Shown here piece by piece: positions 1 through 9,643 of a stretch of 64,000 nucleotides of DNA. This stretch comes from Polydactylus sextarius. Taxonomy: Eukaryota; Chordata; Actinopteri; Polynemidae. Location of the stretch: assembly GCA_016801845.1 (NCBI GenBank), contig CM028931.1, forward strand, positions 7,562,587-7,626,586. The letters run 5' to 3'. The translations under genes and the position numbers were made by a program. Every line of letters starts with the position of its first letter. The first letter of the stretch is position 1. The notes under the pieces were generated by a model that did no database searches, was not told the origin of the DNA, and was given only the letters and a program-made list of their open reading frames with translations.

Positions 1-31
1 CAGTTATCATCCTTTATTTTGACACGTGTGT

Positions 32-232
32 TCATGCGCTTTTATTTTGAAAAATCCTCAGCCGGACGTGGTGGCTCCGCGTCTTTAAAGTCCAGGTCCC
101 GGTCTCTGGCGGGGCCAGTGAAGCCCGGATCGTCGCGCTCGGTGTTTTGAGGAGAGAAACACTTTCAAGTTCTTCATCTGAATCTGAAGCAGAGACGTTT
201 TTAACTTCACGTCGACGTAAGTTTGAATTCAT
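32..232 (-). other. small minus-strand ORF, possible first exon of a divergent gene
   Basis: 66 codons reading MNSNLRRREVKNVSASDSDE and ELESVSLLKTPSATIRAS. The local base composition (60-200) is clearly less A/T-rich than its surroundings and an ETS-type ACCGGAAGT lies just upstream at about 268-276, as in bidirectional promoters. No homologue is recognised and no clear donor was seen, so it may be chance. The plus strand of the same DNA is listed separately as a possible leader exon. Confidence 0.25.
100..216 (+). promoter_or_regulatory. cdkl1: possible non-coding first exon of cdkl1
   Basis: A consensus donor GTCGAC|GTAAGT ends at 216, and a poly(T)TTTAG acceptor at 648 would join this to the leader carrying the cdkl1 ATG at 754. 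The start at 100 is arbitrary. It rests only on splice-signal quality. Confidence 0.3.
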
Positions 233-405
233 TTTTTTTTTTTTTTTTTTTTGGCGTTTAACGACAAACCGGAAGTGTTCGTTATTTGAAACATCTACAT
301 TAGAAATTAGAAAACTTTTTTATTTTTTTATTTTTTTTTTTTTACTCCATCTTATATAATATAAACCTACAGTTTTAAAACATAAATCTTGATTATTTTT
401 TTTAA

Positions 406-440
<35 letters not shown>

Positions 441-753
441 TTTTTATTATTATTTTAATTTATTTCAAATCGAGTTGGTTAATAAGTGCAACACTTTGAT
501 TTTATTCTCTCTCTCTCATTTGTTTTCGTATCTCTCTCTATCCCCGCAGGGAAATGACCTAATATACTTTGCATTGCAAACGTTTTTGGTTACGCAATCT
601 TTAACTGTCTGGAGACAGGTGTAACGTTGCTATCTTTTTTTTTTTTAGGACGCACTTTCAGATAGTTTGTATATATATATATATATATATATTTGTCAGC
701 GTCTTAAACGTGTGTTACGTCACAATCCTCCAGGCTCGCGGATCCAACCAAGG

Positions 754-921
754 ATGGAGAAGTACGAGAAGATCGGTAAGATCGGTGAAGGATCGTACGG
801 GGTCGTGTTCAAGTGCAGGAACAAAGACACGGGGCAAATCGTCGCCATCAAGAAGTTTGTGGAGTCGGAGGATGATCCCATCATCAAGAAGATCGCTCTG
901 AGGGAGATCAGGATGCTCAAG
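754..921 (+). CDS. cdkl1: cdkl1 coding exon 1
   Basis: Starts at the ATG of MEKYEKIGKIGEGSYG and carries the glycine-rich loop, the catalytic lysine in VAIKKF and the KKIALREIRML helix. Donor AAG|GTGACG, phase 0. Confidence 0.92.
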
Positions 922-3900
922 GTGACGACACAAATTTCGATCAGCTGATCAGTTTTTTTTTTTTTTTTTTAATAAAATTTGTGCTTCGCAGATGATGATG
1001 ATCGGATGCACTTTTACAAAAAAAAAAAAATTTTTTTTTTATTCTCTGTCTATTTTCTTATACTTTCTTTCTTGTTTATTATGTCAAACAGATTTTTAAA
1101 AAAAATTCCCTTGTGGAAAAATAATGATTAACAATTTTTTTATTCTATTCTAAAAGTTTGGTAAGATAAAATTCGAATAAATAAATTAAAAAAAAAAAAA
1201 AAAAGAAAAAGAGAGGAAGATTAAACGTAATGTTTAAATATAAAAATGAGAAGCGATAGATAGATAGAATAGCTGTCATTTTATTGTACTTTTGCGATAA
1301 AAGAATAAGAGTCAAGATTTTTGAGGGATGGATGGATGGATGGGTGATGGATGATTAATTGATGGATGGATGATTGATGGATGGATGATTGATGGATGGA
1401 TGGATGATTGGTGGATGGATGGTTAGAATGATAGAACAATAGAACGATAGATAGATAGAAAGTTCTGCTGTATCAAATAAAATGCAACGCGTCTTTGCTC
1501 TGGGCCGGACGTCAACATCAACTGTTGCACCGTTGTGTTCGTCCGGACGTGAGACGGTTAATTAATCTCAAAGAGGCGAGCGATTGCCGTTTCTGCGGCC
1601 GACGCACGCTTTAAATACAGAACAAAAACATTAAGAGCAGTCGCCCGCTCGTCTGCCAGCGGCTGAAATATTAATGCTGCCTCCATCACTTTGACGTTTT
1701 ACTGCCAAGTTTAGTGTGAGGGAAACATTCGGCGTCGCAGCTTCTCTGTGATATTTATCAAAGACGTGGTTTAATTAGTCATACGGTGGGTGGGAGTGTC
1801 AGCGGCCGGCCGGACACCAGGAGCTCACAGAATAGGATGGGGATGTTGGACGTGTCGTCAGGGGCAACGGCATGTTTATTACCATCTGTTTAACAGTTTC
1901 AGAGCTGTTTGATGAAAGCGACAACCTCTCTTCACTGACACACCGAAACCTCTGAGTTTAACGTGTTGTTGTTGTTTTTTTTACTGTCTTTCAGCAACTG
2001 AAACACGCCAACCTGGTGAATCTGATCGAGGTTTTTCGACGCAAGCGGAAACTACACCTGGTGTTCGAGTACTGCGACCACACCGTCCTCAACGAGCTCG
2101 ACAGGCACCCCCGGGGGTGAGTGCACAAACGTTTCCACGTATTTTTTTTTTTTTTTTTAATAGATGAAGGTGGAAGGGTTCATGTGAGGTCACGAAACAA
2201 GCCAGTGGCCTCTTGAACGTGGGGCAAATGTGGCTCAGGAGGTAGATGTCGCTAATTGGAAGGTCGGTGGTTCGATTCCCGTCTCCTTCAATCTTCAGTG
2301 TCCCTGTAGGCAAGATATTAAACCCTGAGGACCAATCCCATTTCTCTTTCTTACCCCTACCCCTTCTCTTACCCCTACTCCTACCCCTACCCCTTCTTTT
2401 ACCCCTACCCCTTCTCCCACCCCTTCTCTTACCCCTACAACTACCTCTACGCCTTCTCTTACCCCTACTCCTACTCCTACCCCTTCTCTTACCCCTGCCC
2501 CTACATCTACCCCTTCTCTTACCCCTACTCCTACCCCTACCCCTTCTCCCACCCCTTCTCTTACCCCTACAACTACATCTACGCCTTCTCTTACCCCTCC
2601 CTACTCCTACTCCCTACTTCTACATCCCCCCTTACTCCCCCTGCCCCTACATCCACCCCTTCTCTACCCCTACTTCTACCCCTCTCTTACCCCTTCCCCT
2701 ACCCCTGCCCCTACCCTACCCCTACTCCTACCCCTACCCCTTCTCCCACCCCTTCTCTTACCCCTACAACTACATCTACGCCTTCTCGCCCCTACTCCCT
2801 CTTACCCCTGCCCCTACATCTACCCCTTCTCTTACCCCTACTCCTACTCCTACCCCTTCTCCCACCCCTTCTCTTACCCCTGCCCCTACCTCTACGCCTT
2901 CTCTTACCCCTGCCCCTACATCTACCCCTTCTCTTACCCCTACTCCTACTCCTACTCCTTCTCTTACCCCTGCCCCTACATCTACCCCTTCTCTTACCCG
3001 TACTCCTACCCCTTCTTTTACCCCTACCCCTATCCCTTCTCTTACCCCTACCCCTACGTCTACCCCTTCTCTTACCCAACATCCCCAAAGTGTTGAGGTG
3101 GTAGGGTTAAAAACATTCCTCTACTTTGCCGTTACACGTCATCAGAAGTTGTAGCTGGTTGCTATGTTAAACAAGACACGACAAATCTCCATGACGACCA
3201 AATGACTACAAACAAACAAACAAAGATGGCGTCCACTGACTCATTTGTGCCGATCGAGTTGGCGATCGATTGAAAACTGACAAGACGTTTGTTTACATTA
3301 ATCTGATTCATCTGTTCATCAGAAAAGAATCCTGTTATCAGATGAATGGAAAAGGTTAGCAATTGCTAAGCTAATGCTTAATAAGAACATGAATGCGCTA
3401 ATGCTGTTTTTTTTTTTTTAGTCATTTTGTTGCAATAAAGTTGCAATTTTTTAAAACTTTTAAAACACATTACCTGAATTATCATGTACATGACAAATCT
3501 CACCCGTCACAAAATCCAATTAGTAGCCGTTCTGGAGCTTTCGTACATATATTACATGGTGTTTATGAGTTTTCTCAGCTGTTATGGATGTTAGAGATGT
3601 TGAGACAAGACGCAACAGAAAGCTTCAGGTCATGGACGTGATGATTTCCAAGAGAAACTGTAAATGTTCGGTCTTAAATGAGAACTCTTGGATACATTTT
3701 TGGATTTGTAAAACATGATAACGAGTTGTTGCATTTTTGTCCAAAAGACTCACCATGCAAGTGAATGGGGCAGCCGGGCAGCTTGAAGACGTCGCTTTTT
3801 TAAACCATTAAAACAGCTCAAAGTAGCTCCACATTTCCTCGTTAGCATAACAAGGGATAGTGACAATATCTGGTCAATCTCTCCTCCTATTCTGCCCATT

Positions 3901-6900
3901 GGTTCATGTTCGTCAATCGACTTGTAGGACTTACTTTCAACATGGCGGCGACCGGAAACTATTGCTAGTTCCTACCTGTAAAAAAAAAAAAAAAAGACAT
4001 TTAAATAAACGATGTGTTCACTTACAAAGTTCTCAACGCCTCATTTTAAATGTCAGGACCCTTGTTATATTAGCAAGGAAGCGTGGAGCTACTTTGAGCT
4101 GTTTTTAATGGTTTAAAATAGTGACGTCTGGCTGCCCCATTCACTTGCATGGTGATTCTTTTGGACAAAAACGCTAAAAACAAAAATGTTGGTAATGCAA
4201 CGGGCTGGTGCAGTTTAGCTCCTCAGCAAACATAACAACTCATTATCATTTTTAACATACCCAAAAAATCATTTTACACTGACATTCTCCTTTTAAAGCG
4301 CAAAAAAAAAAAAAAAAAAAAAAAAAATCACAGCCTGAAACGTGAACACGGGATAAAACAAACTGTAACAGTAACTTGATAAATACCTTCACTAACGTGT
4401 TGATAATAGTTTTCTAACTCTAAGTGAAAAGGACGCGTACAGTATCTGTTTAACGACCGTGTTTTATCTGAATTATATGAAATGAACACACAGCTGCTGC
4501 TCGGACACCGGGACTTTAAATCTCTTGACTCTGGTTGCTTTTCATTAATGGCAGCTCTGTGTGCTTTCTATTATTTCTACATTACATATACACCACATCG
4601 TACACGGCGCCTTTGTCCGCCTCTGATGGGCACGACGCTCGTCTCCGGGGCGAGGCCGACCCGCCGCCTCTGGAATGTTTACAGTGATGCTCTCCCAGAA
4701 TGCTTTGCTGTCGAGGAGCTGTCGGGACTCTTTTGGGCTTGGGCCACATTTTATATGGAGTGTTTTCACTGTCTGGTCTCCACCCCCTCCTCCCTGAACA
4801 CGCAGGGTTCAAAAGAAGAGAAAACAAAGTGGAGAAAAGGGGCGGAGATTGTTATTAATTGCCAGTCACAAGGCTCGATTTAGCCATTTCCCCAGCAACA
4901 CTGATAGATGATGGTCCCCTGAACCAACAAAGCGATGAACACAATGGAAACGGAGTTCGCTGTCGTCCGTGACCATCTGACGGACGAGACCGCTGAGAAA
5001 ACTGAAGCAGCATGGAAGAAAAATAGGCTCTAGCTCTGCCTTTATGTAAAAACAAGGTGCATTTATCCCATTTATTCGGGATTCTTTTATTTTAATTAAG
5101 TCCGAGTTTTGCTCCAGATTCTTGAAGCACAAGCGAACTTCATTCTGCTGCAAATTATTACATAAAATATCTCATTAGCTAGAAATTTTCAAGGTCCCCA
5201 GAAGATCAACCTCCCTGATTTACTCATCTCCTGTGACCGTCTTAGTCTTGACTTTTTTGGTTTTAAGTTAAAGGTGAACACTGTCACATTTTAAACATAT
5301 ATCCTACTGTTAGAGTCTTTGAGTTAATGTCAGTTGACAAAAAAAAATGAAATGGATCAGTGCTACGTTACGTACTGGGCTTAGAAAGAGATGTTCAGCC
5401 TCTTTAATGACACAAAAACACTGTTTACTTTGACGTTAGAAATCTGCCCCATTCACTTAACTTAATAGCTCCCTGGCCAGACTCGTTGTTACCACCACAT
5501 GTCCACTAACTTAGCACCGATTTGTTTCATTTTTTGACAACTGACATTAACTCAAAGACTCTAACAGTAGGATATAAATTCAAAATGTGACAGAGTTCAC
5601 CTTTAAATAGCCCAGCATAGATCATATGGATTTGCGCTGATCTTTAGCGTTAACGTTCTGGTTTCACATCCTCATCACGAATCATGAATAATATTCACTT
5701 CTTGTTAAGCCTCACACACGTAGCTTCTGTTAAAATCCATAATCTCTGTCCCAAGAGAAAGTTTGCAGGAAAACTTCATAACGCAGGATCACGTACGTTC
5801 ATAGATATGAAGGAAACGGTCTGATGATATAAAATCTGTGCATATGTAACAGGAAAAATATCAAGTCCAGTATCTTTCCTCTGGCAACTTAAAGCAAACA
5901 AAAGCTCTTAGTTAATCATCTGATTGATTAATCATATTTTTTTTTTTTTTTTTTTTACAGTGTACCCGAGCATCTTGTCAAGAGTATAACCTGGCAGACG
6001 CTTCAGGCCGTGAACTTCTGTCACAAACAGAACGTAAGTGATCCACTGCGTCTTCACGTGGGACATTTTGTCCCCCGGCCGTCCCCTCCCCTCCCTTACT
6101 CTCCTCTCACTTCAGCTTAGTTGTTGTTGAATTCCTCCGGTCTCCTCCCTCCTCCAGCTCCCACCGAGCCTCCTTCTTTATGGCTCTCTCTCCCCTTTTT
6201 TTTTTTTTTTTTTTCTTCCTTTAACAAGAATTCCTTCTCCTTGGCTGAACGACAGTTAATGTATCACCTAGACACAACGAACGCAGCGAAGGCCTCCCGT
6301 TTGACGCCAAGCAAACCACACGCTTTGTCACATCACGGCAGTTTATTGAGCCTCTGAACCCGTTTTTGGGTTATTTTTTTAATTTGACTTATTTTGTGCC
6401 GTTTTGTTTTGTTTCGTTTTTTGCAGTGCATTCACAGAGACGTCAAACCCGAGAATATCCTCATCACCAAACACCAAGTCATCAAACTCTGCGACTTTGG
6501 CTTCGCAAGGATCCTCAGTAAGTTTGACAACGCCCCCTGGTGGATACAACTGTCCCTCTATGTTTCGTTCAGAGGCATTGATGTGATATATGATCATTTT
6601 CTGTTGTTTGTCTGGAGGTGCAGGTAAAATCATAGTGATTACATGACCTTCATTTATGTGTGTGTGTGTGTCCTCAGCTGGTCCGTGTGACTACTACACA
6701 GACTACGTAGCGACTCGTTGGTATCGGGCCCCCGAGCTGCTGGTTGGCGACACTCAGTACGGCCCCCCGGTGGACGTGTGGGCGATCGGATGCGTGTTCG
6801 CTGAGCTGATGTCTGGGATTCCTCTGTGGCCCGGGAAGTCTGACATGGACCAGCTGTACCTGATCAGAAGAACCCTCGGTAAGAACGAGCGACCGACTGA

Positions 6901-8488
6901 TGGATACGAAGCAACATGACAATAAGTGGTCAAATTGTTTGCCTGGATCAAATGTAAAATATCTATAATAAACAGCAATATTGGGCAAATAATAACACTC
7001 ATTTGATTGTTTTTATGCTCTAAAAAAATAAGTTGTGTCATGTTCACAGGAGATCTGATCCCTCGACATCAGCAGGTTTTCAGCAACAACCAGTTCTTCT
7101 GGCGGAGTTTCCATCCCAGAGCCACAAGACATGGTAAGACGTGGTTGTTCTCCACCTACATCATCCATCACAAGAGGACGTGGTGTCACTTCATTGTTGT
7201 TTTTTTTTTTTTTTTTAATTTCTGTTTGTGTAGGAACCTCTGGAGCAGAAATATCCGAACCTTTCACATCAAGCTCTGAGTCTCATGAAGGTAAACATGC
7301 TGTTTCTCACGTGTAATACAGAAAAATAAACGTCGATATTCGTGAATCTGACTCATCGTGGCCTCTCGTTGGTTTCAGGGTTGTCTGAGGATGGACCCAT
7401 CTGAGCGTCTGACCTGCGAGCAGCTACTCCAGCATCCCTACTTCGACAGCCTGCGGGAAAAAAGCGAAAGCACGTCTCGGGAGCAGGATCGCTCTGGCAA
7501 CAAGAGGACGCGTTTACCTCGCAAACACCTTCCCCCCGGGGTGAGCAGCCTCGACCTAAAGTGACGGTCCGGAGTAATTTGAACGCAGGGTTTATCTCAC
7601 CATGAATACAAGATGAAAACACCGTGAAGAGATATTTTATATTGGTTAAAGTAATATTGAGTTTGACCGCCTTTTGTTCTCAAAGCCAAATAGTTAATAA
7701 TGAAAGTAAATGGGGCAGCCAGCCAAACATAAATCATCTAAATTTTAACCACTAATGAAGCTCAAAATATCACTTCACTTCAGCAGTAGCATGAATAGTG
7801 TCCCTACACATAAATCGAAGTACTGATAACTTAGTAAGTGAACGGAGAGTTTATTAAAAACACTGTTTTACAAGACTTACCCAATGTCTTGTTTTCATAA
7901 CTGGTGATGAAGGGTGTTCCAGATCAGCAGATTCATCATTTTCTAGAACAACAGGCCGATGCGTCCGTGAAGAGTAAGGAAATGATGAATCTGCTGATCT
8001 GGAACACCCTTTATCACTTCATTTTTTATGAAAACATGACGCTGGAGTCTCTCGGTTCACTTACTAAGTTATCAGTACTTCAGTTTATGGTAGTTTAGTT
8101 AGTAATAGTTTATCTATTCATGCTACTGCTGAAGCTGAAGTTATATTTTGAGCTTTATTAGTTGTTAAAAAAATGACAATTTAGATATGTTTGGCTGGCT
8201 GCCCCATTTACTCATTATTAGGTATTTGGTTGTGAAAACAAGACGCTCAACCTCAATATTACTTCGATCAACACTTAGCAATAGAACCTAGGTTCAGATG
8301 ACTCCGGACCATCACGTTAAATCTGCAAAATAAAATTGCGTTTTCTTGAAATTTTATTTTGTTTTTTTTTTTTCTCTCTCGTCCAGTATTTGCCACAGCT
8401 GACGGGCAGCAGCATCTTTCCAGCTCTGGACAATAAGAAATACTACAACAACCTGCGCAAGTTCAACTATCACCTGCCGAACATTTAA
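754..8488 (+). CDS. cdkl1: cdkl1, cyclin-dependent kinase-like 1 (9 coding exons, apparent frame break in exon 6)
   Basis: This is a CMGC-group serine/threonine kinase of the CDKL family; family members act at cilia and the cytoskeleton. Coding exons read 754-921, 1995-2116, 5961-6033, 6427-6517, 6678-6878, 7050-7133, 7234-7290, 7379-7540 and 8387-8488, all with GT-AG junctions and matching phases except at exon 6. Visible motifs are the glycine loop GEGSYG, VAIKKF with the ATP lysine, KKIALREIR (the cyclin-type helix), HRDVKPEN, DFG, and TDYVATRWYRAPE with the TDY activation loop. The C-terminus YLPQLTGSS...NNLRKFNYHLPNI matches the vertebrate CDKL1 tail. Expected length is about 352 aa (human about 357). 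Exon 6 carries one base too many, so the literal reading leaves frame after the kinase-domain middle; sequencing error, polymorphism and true inactivation are all possible. The start ATG gives MEKYEKIGKIG as in CDKL1. Confidence 0.93.
922..1994 (+). other. cdkl1: cdkl1 intron 1
   Basis: Holds homopolymer runs and a GATG/GATT-type tetranucleotide repeat at 1326-1420. The unique part 1490-1850 has mixed GC content and TTAATTA-type motifs; a conserved regulatory element is possible but unproven. Confidence 0.5.
1326..1420. repeat. GATG tetranucleotide repeat
   Basis: Imperfect (GATG)n interrupted by GATT and GGTG, flanked by GATA-rich sequence. Confidence 0.85.
1995..2116 (+). CDS. cdkl1: cdkl1 coding exon 2
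   Basis: Acceptor TTTCAG|CAACTGAAAC. Encodes QLKHANLVNLIEVF and the hinge HLVFEYCDHTVLNELDR. Donor GG|GTGAGT leaves two bases that join T of exon 3 to make Gly. Confidence 0.92.
2288..3365. repeat. family F repeat, copy 1, with expanded pyrimidine/G-rich minisatellite
   Basis: Begins AGGACCAATCCCATTTCTCT and contains about 750 bp (2335-3085) of variants of TACCCC / CTTCTCTTACCCCTAC. It continues with GTGTTGAGGTGGTAGGG, TTACACGTCATC and an AAAGATGGCGTCCACTGAC segment. The flanks match, in reverse orientation, the copy at 29540-30150, which has only a short TACCCC-type tract. Minus strand runs of AGGGGT could form G-quadruplexes. Confidence 0.75.
3680..4300. mobile_element. family A fold-back element, copy 1
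   Basis: Left part has AAAACATGATAACGAGTTGT and AAGTGAATGGGGCAGCC; right part has the reverse complements (GGCTGCCCCATTCACTTGCA, CATTATCA...). An inner CAACATGGCGGCGACCGGAA lies at 3938-3957. In cdkl1 intron 2. Confidence 0.8.
5268..5606. mobile_element. MITE with about 75-bp terminal inverted repeats
   Basis: Left TIR TTAAAGGTGAACACTGTCAC, with TCCTACTGTTAGAGTCTTTG and TTAATGTCAGTTGACAAAAA, is mirrored on the right (TTTTTGACAACTGACATTAA ... GTGACAGAGTTCACCTTTAA). A short unrelated centre and no ORF. In cdkl1 intron 2. Confidence 0.85.
5961..6033 (+). CDS. cdkl1: cdkl1 coding exon 3
   Basis: Follows a poly(T)-ACAG acceptor and encodes VPEHLVKSITWQTLQAVNF then CHKQN. Donor AAC|GTAAGT. The preceding intron is 3.8 kb and full of repeats. 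Confidence 0.92.
6427..6517 (+). CDS. cdkl1: cdkl1 coding exon 4 (catalytic loop)
   Basis: Encodes CIHRDVKPENILITKH and KLCDFGFARIL, which contain the catalytic aspartate and the DFG metal-binding motif. Acceptor TTGCAG, donor A|GTAAGT, phase 1. Confidence 0.93.
6678..6878 (+). CDS. cdkl1: cdkl1 coding exon 5 (activation segment)
   Basis: Encodes TGPCDYYTDYVATRWYRAPE with the TDY activation motif, then GDTQYGPPVDVWAIGCVFAE and the CMGC insert start. Acceptor TCCTCAG, donor G|GTAAGA. Confidence 0.93.
7050..7133 (+). CDS. cdkl1: cdkl1 coding exon 6, one base too long
   Basis: Begins GDLIPRHQQVFSNNQFF as in CDKL1. At 7100-7103 four bases (TGGC) sit where a single Ser/Gly-region codon belongs. 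After them the expected GVSIPEPQDM continues in the +1 frame up to ATG|GTAAGA. The exon is 84 nt; 83 nt would restore phase with exon 7 (EPLEQKYPNLS). Read literally it gives FFWRSFHPRATRHG and an off-frame exon 7. Confidence 0.85.
7234..7290 (+). CDS. cdkl1: cdkl1 coding exon 7
   Basis: In the conserved frame (phase 0) it reads EPLEQKYPNLSHQALSLMK, the C-lobe segment seen in CDKL1 orthologues. Acceptor TGTAG, donor AAG|GTAAAC. Confidence 0.9.
7379..7540 (+). CDS. cdkl1: cdkl1 coding exon 8
   Basis: Encodes GCLRMDPSERLTCEQLLQHP and YFDSLREK, the last kinase helices, then a basic linker. Donor GGG|GTGAGC at 7541. A family B transposon starts about 18 bp downstream of this donor. Confidence 0.9.
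7558..8320. mobile_element. family B inverted-repeat element, copy 1 (in cdkl1 intron 8)
   Basis: Outer ends AGTGACGGTCCGGAGTAATT and AGATGACTCCGGACCATCAC are inverted repeats. Arms share AAGTAAATGGGGCAGCCAGC. The centre (7905-8025) is a near-perfect palindrome around GTGTTCCAGATCAGCAGATT. It begins about 18 bp after the exon 8 donor. Confidence 0.85.
8387..8488 (+). CDS. cdkl1: cdkl1 coding exon 9 (C-terminus)
   Basis: Acceptor GTCCAG. Encodes YLPQLTGSSIFPALDNKKYY, then NNLRKFNYHLPNI and TAA. Nearly identical to the CDKL1 C-terminal exon of other vertebrates. Confidence 0.93.
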   Translation, partial: YLPQLTGSSIFPALDNKKYYNNLRKFNYHLPNI

Positions 8489-8875
8489 ACGCACCAAACC
8501 TCGAGTTCACTTCTGTGTGTTTTTTTTTTTTTTTTTTTTTGTTAAAACTCAGGATAGATGAAGCTAAAATCCTGGTAGCGGCTTGGTTGGATTCAACCAC
8601 TTTTATAAAACAAAACAAAAAAACACGAGGTGTGTCTCGATACCGACGTCAGTCTATGCACTACTCCCACCGCGTATCCTCGGGCGCGTTGGTCCAACGG
8701 AAGTTGCCGACACTTCAAGCTGATTTGTTGTATTTTATTTTATTTTATTTTATTTCTTCTTAGTAGACAGATAAAGACGAGGAGCGACGTGCTGCTCTGC
8801 TTGTAGTCGCTGAGTAGACTGAAGGTAACACTGCGACGTGTACTGCCTTGCCTGGTTTGCCAAATGTATTTAAAA

Positions 8876-8878
<3 letters not shown>

Positions 8879-8911
<33 letters not shown>
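8879..8911. repeat. (TA)n microsatellite
   Basis: Uninterrupted TA dinucleotides in the cdkl1 3'UTR. Similar runs occur at 413-439, 670-692, 18045-18063, 18244-18269, 38136-38164, 38440-38467, 59551-59582 and 59744-59777. Confidence 0.95.
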
Positions 8912-8915
<4 letters not shown>

Positions 8916-9059
8916 TAAATGATGGACTCGAGTTGGAGTGACACGTTTTAGTAGCTTTTATGTTGTTTAATTGACTGTGTCTCCATTAAAGTAAGTTATA
9001 ACGTAGGAATTTTTATTTGTTACGTCAAATATAAAGACTCGTGAGCATTTCTGCAAATA

Positions 9060-9065
9060 TTTATT
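9060..9065 (-). terminator. dmac2l: polyadenylation signal candidate, dmac2l
   Basis: TTTATT on the plus strand reads AATAAA on the dmac2l strand, about 465 bp after its stop; a second lies at 9012-9017. Confidence 0.4.
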
Positions 9066-9337
9066 GACATCAGGAGTGAAAACATTCCCGTAACCTGCAT
9101 TTACTAGCGTTTAGCGGTAACAATACCACGTTGTACTCGTTGCATCTCCGGAACTTTTGGTGCTAAGGATGTTTTCAGCCATCTGTCTGTCCTCAGATGA
9201 TCGTTGATACGGATGCCAAAATTAATGATCTGAAATCAGAAATGATTTTAAAACTCTTCGATTCTTTGTCGTTTCTCTGTGTGTGTGTCCACATATGGAG
9301 TCAATTTTTTTTTCAATACCTTGAATGTTGGAAATAT

Positions 9338-9343
9338 AATAAA
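9338..9343 (+). terminator. cdkl1: polyadenylation signal candidate, cdkl1 distal
   Basis: AATAAA about 850 bp after the cdkl1 stop; a nearer AATAAA at 8914 is an alternative. Confidence 0.4.
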
Positions 9344-9528
9344 GAATTTCAACAAGATAAAGTGCTGATCGATTGAGTAAAACATCGACTTAAATATTTC
9401 CGATTAACTCAAGACCCTGCACACTCCAATCCTTCTTCTTATGAGATTTAGGTCTTTTACACAGTGAAAATCTTTACAAGGCTTCAATATGTTAGATACA
9501 ACAAGCTCTAAAAAAAAGGAGGAAGCTG

Positions 9529-9643
9529 TCAGTCCAGGTCTAGCGCTAAATCCAGGCGTGGAAGAGCCGTCTGTAGTCTGTCAGATAGCGTCTGTTTGTC
9601 TTTGATTCCTGGCAGATCACTGAGAAACAGATACTCCAGATTC
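9529..9643 (-). CDS. dmac2l: dmac2l coding exon 4 (C-terminus)
   Basis: Acceptor CTCGCAG. Encodes NLEYLFLSDLPGIKDKQTLS, then TALPRLDLALDLD and TGA at 9531-9529. Matches the ATP5S C-terminal exon. Confidence 0.92.

Larger units (their letters stand above)
8489..9528. other. convergent 3' ends of cdkl1 (+) and dmac2l (-)
   Basis: Contains the cdkl1 3'UTR (AATAAA at 8914-8919 and 9338-9343 on +) and the dmac2l 3'UTR (AATAAA on the minus strand at 9065-9060). If cdkl1 uses the distal signal, the two transcripts overlap tail-to-tail for roughly 300 bp. A (TA)n run lies at 8879-8911. No other gene is seen. Confidence 0.6.

Noticed and set aside
2330..3090. Interstitial telomere repeat
   Set aside because: Vertebrate telomeres are TTAGGG/CCCTAA; these units are TACCCC/CTTCTC variants without that hexamer in register.
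2246..3154. Open frame of 302 codons, Pro/Leu/Thr-rich
   Set aside because: It is translation of the TACCCC minisatellite; the tandem unit keeps several frames open on both strands and no start context or homology supports it.
7131..7316. Frame reading GTSGAEISEPF over cdkl1 exon 7
   Set aside because: It is the off-frame reading that results from the extra base in exon 6; the conserved reading is EPLEQKYPNLS.
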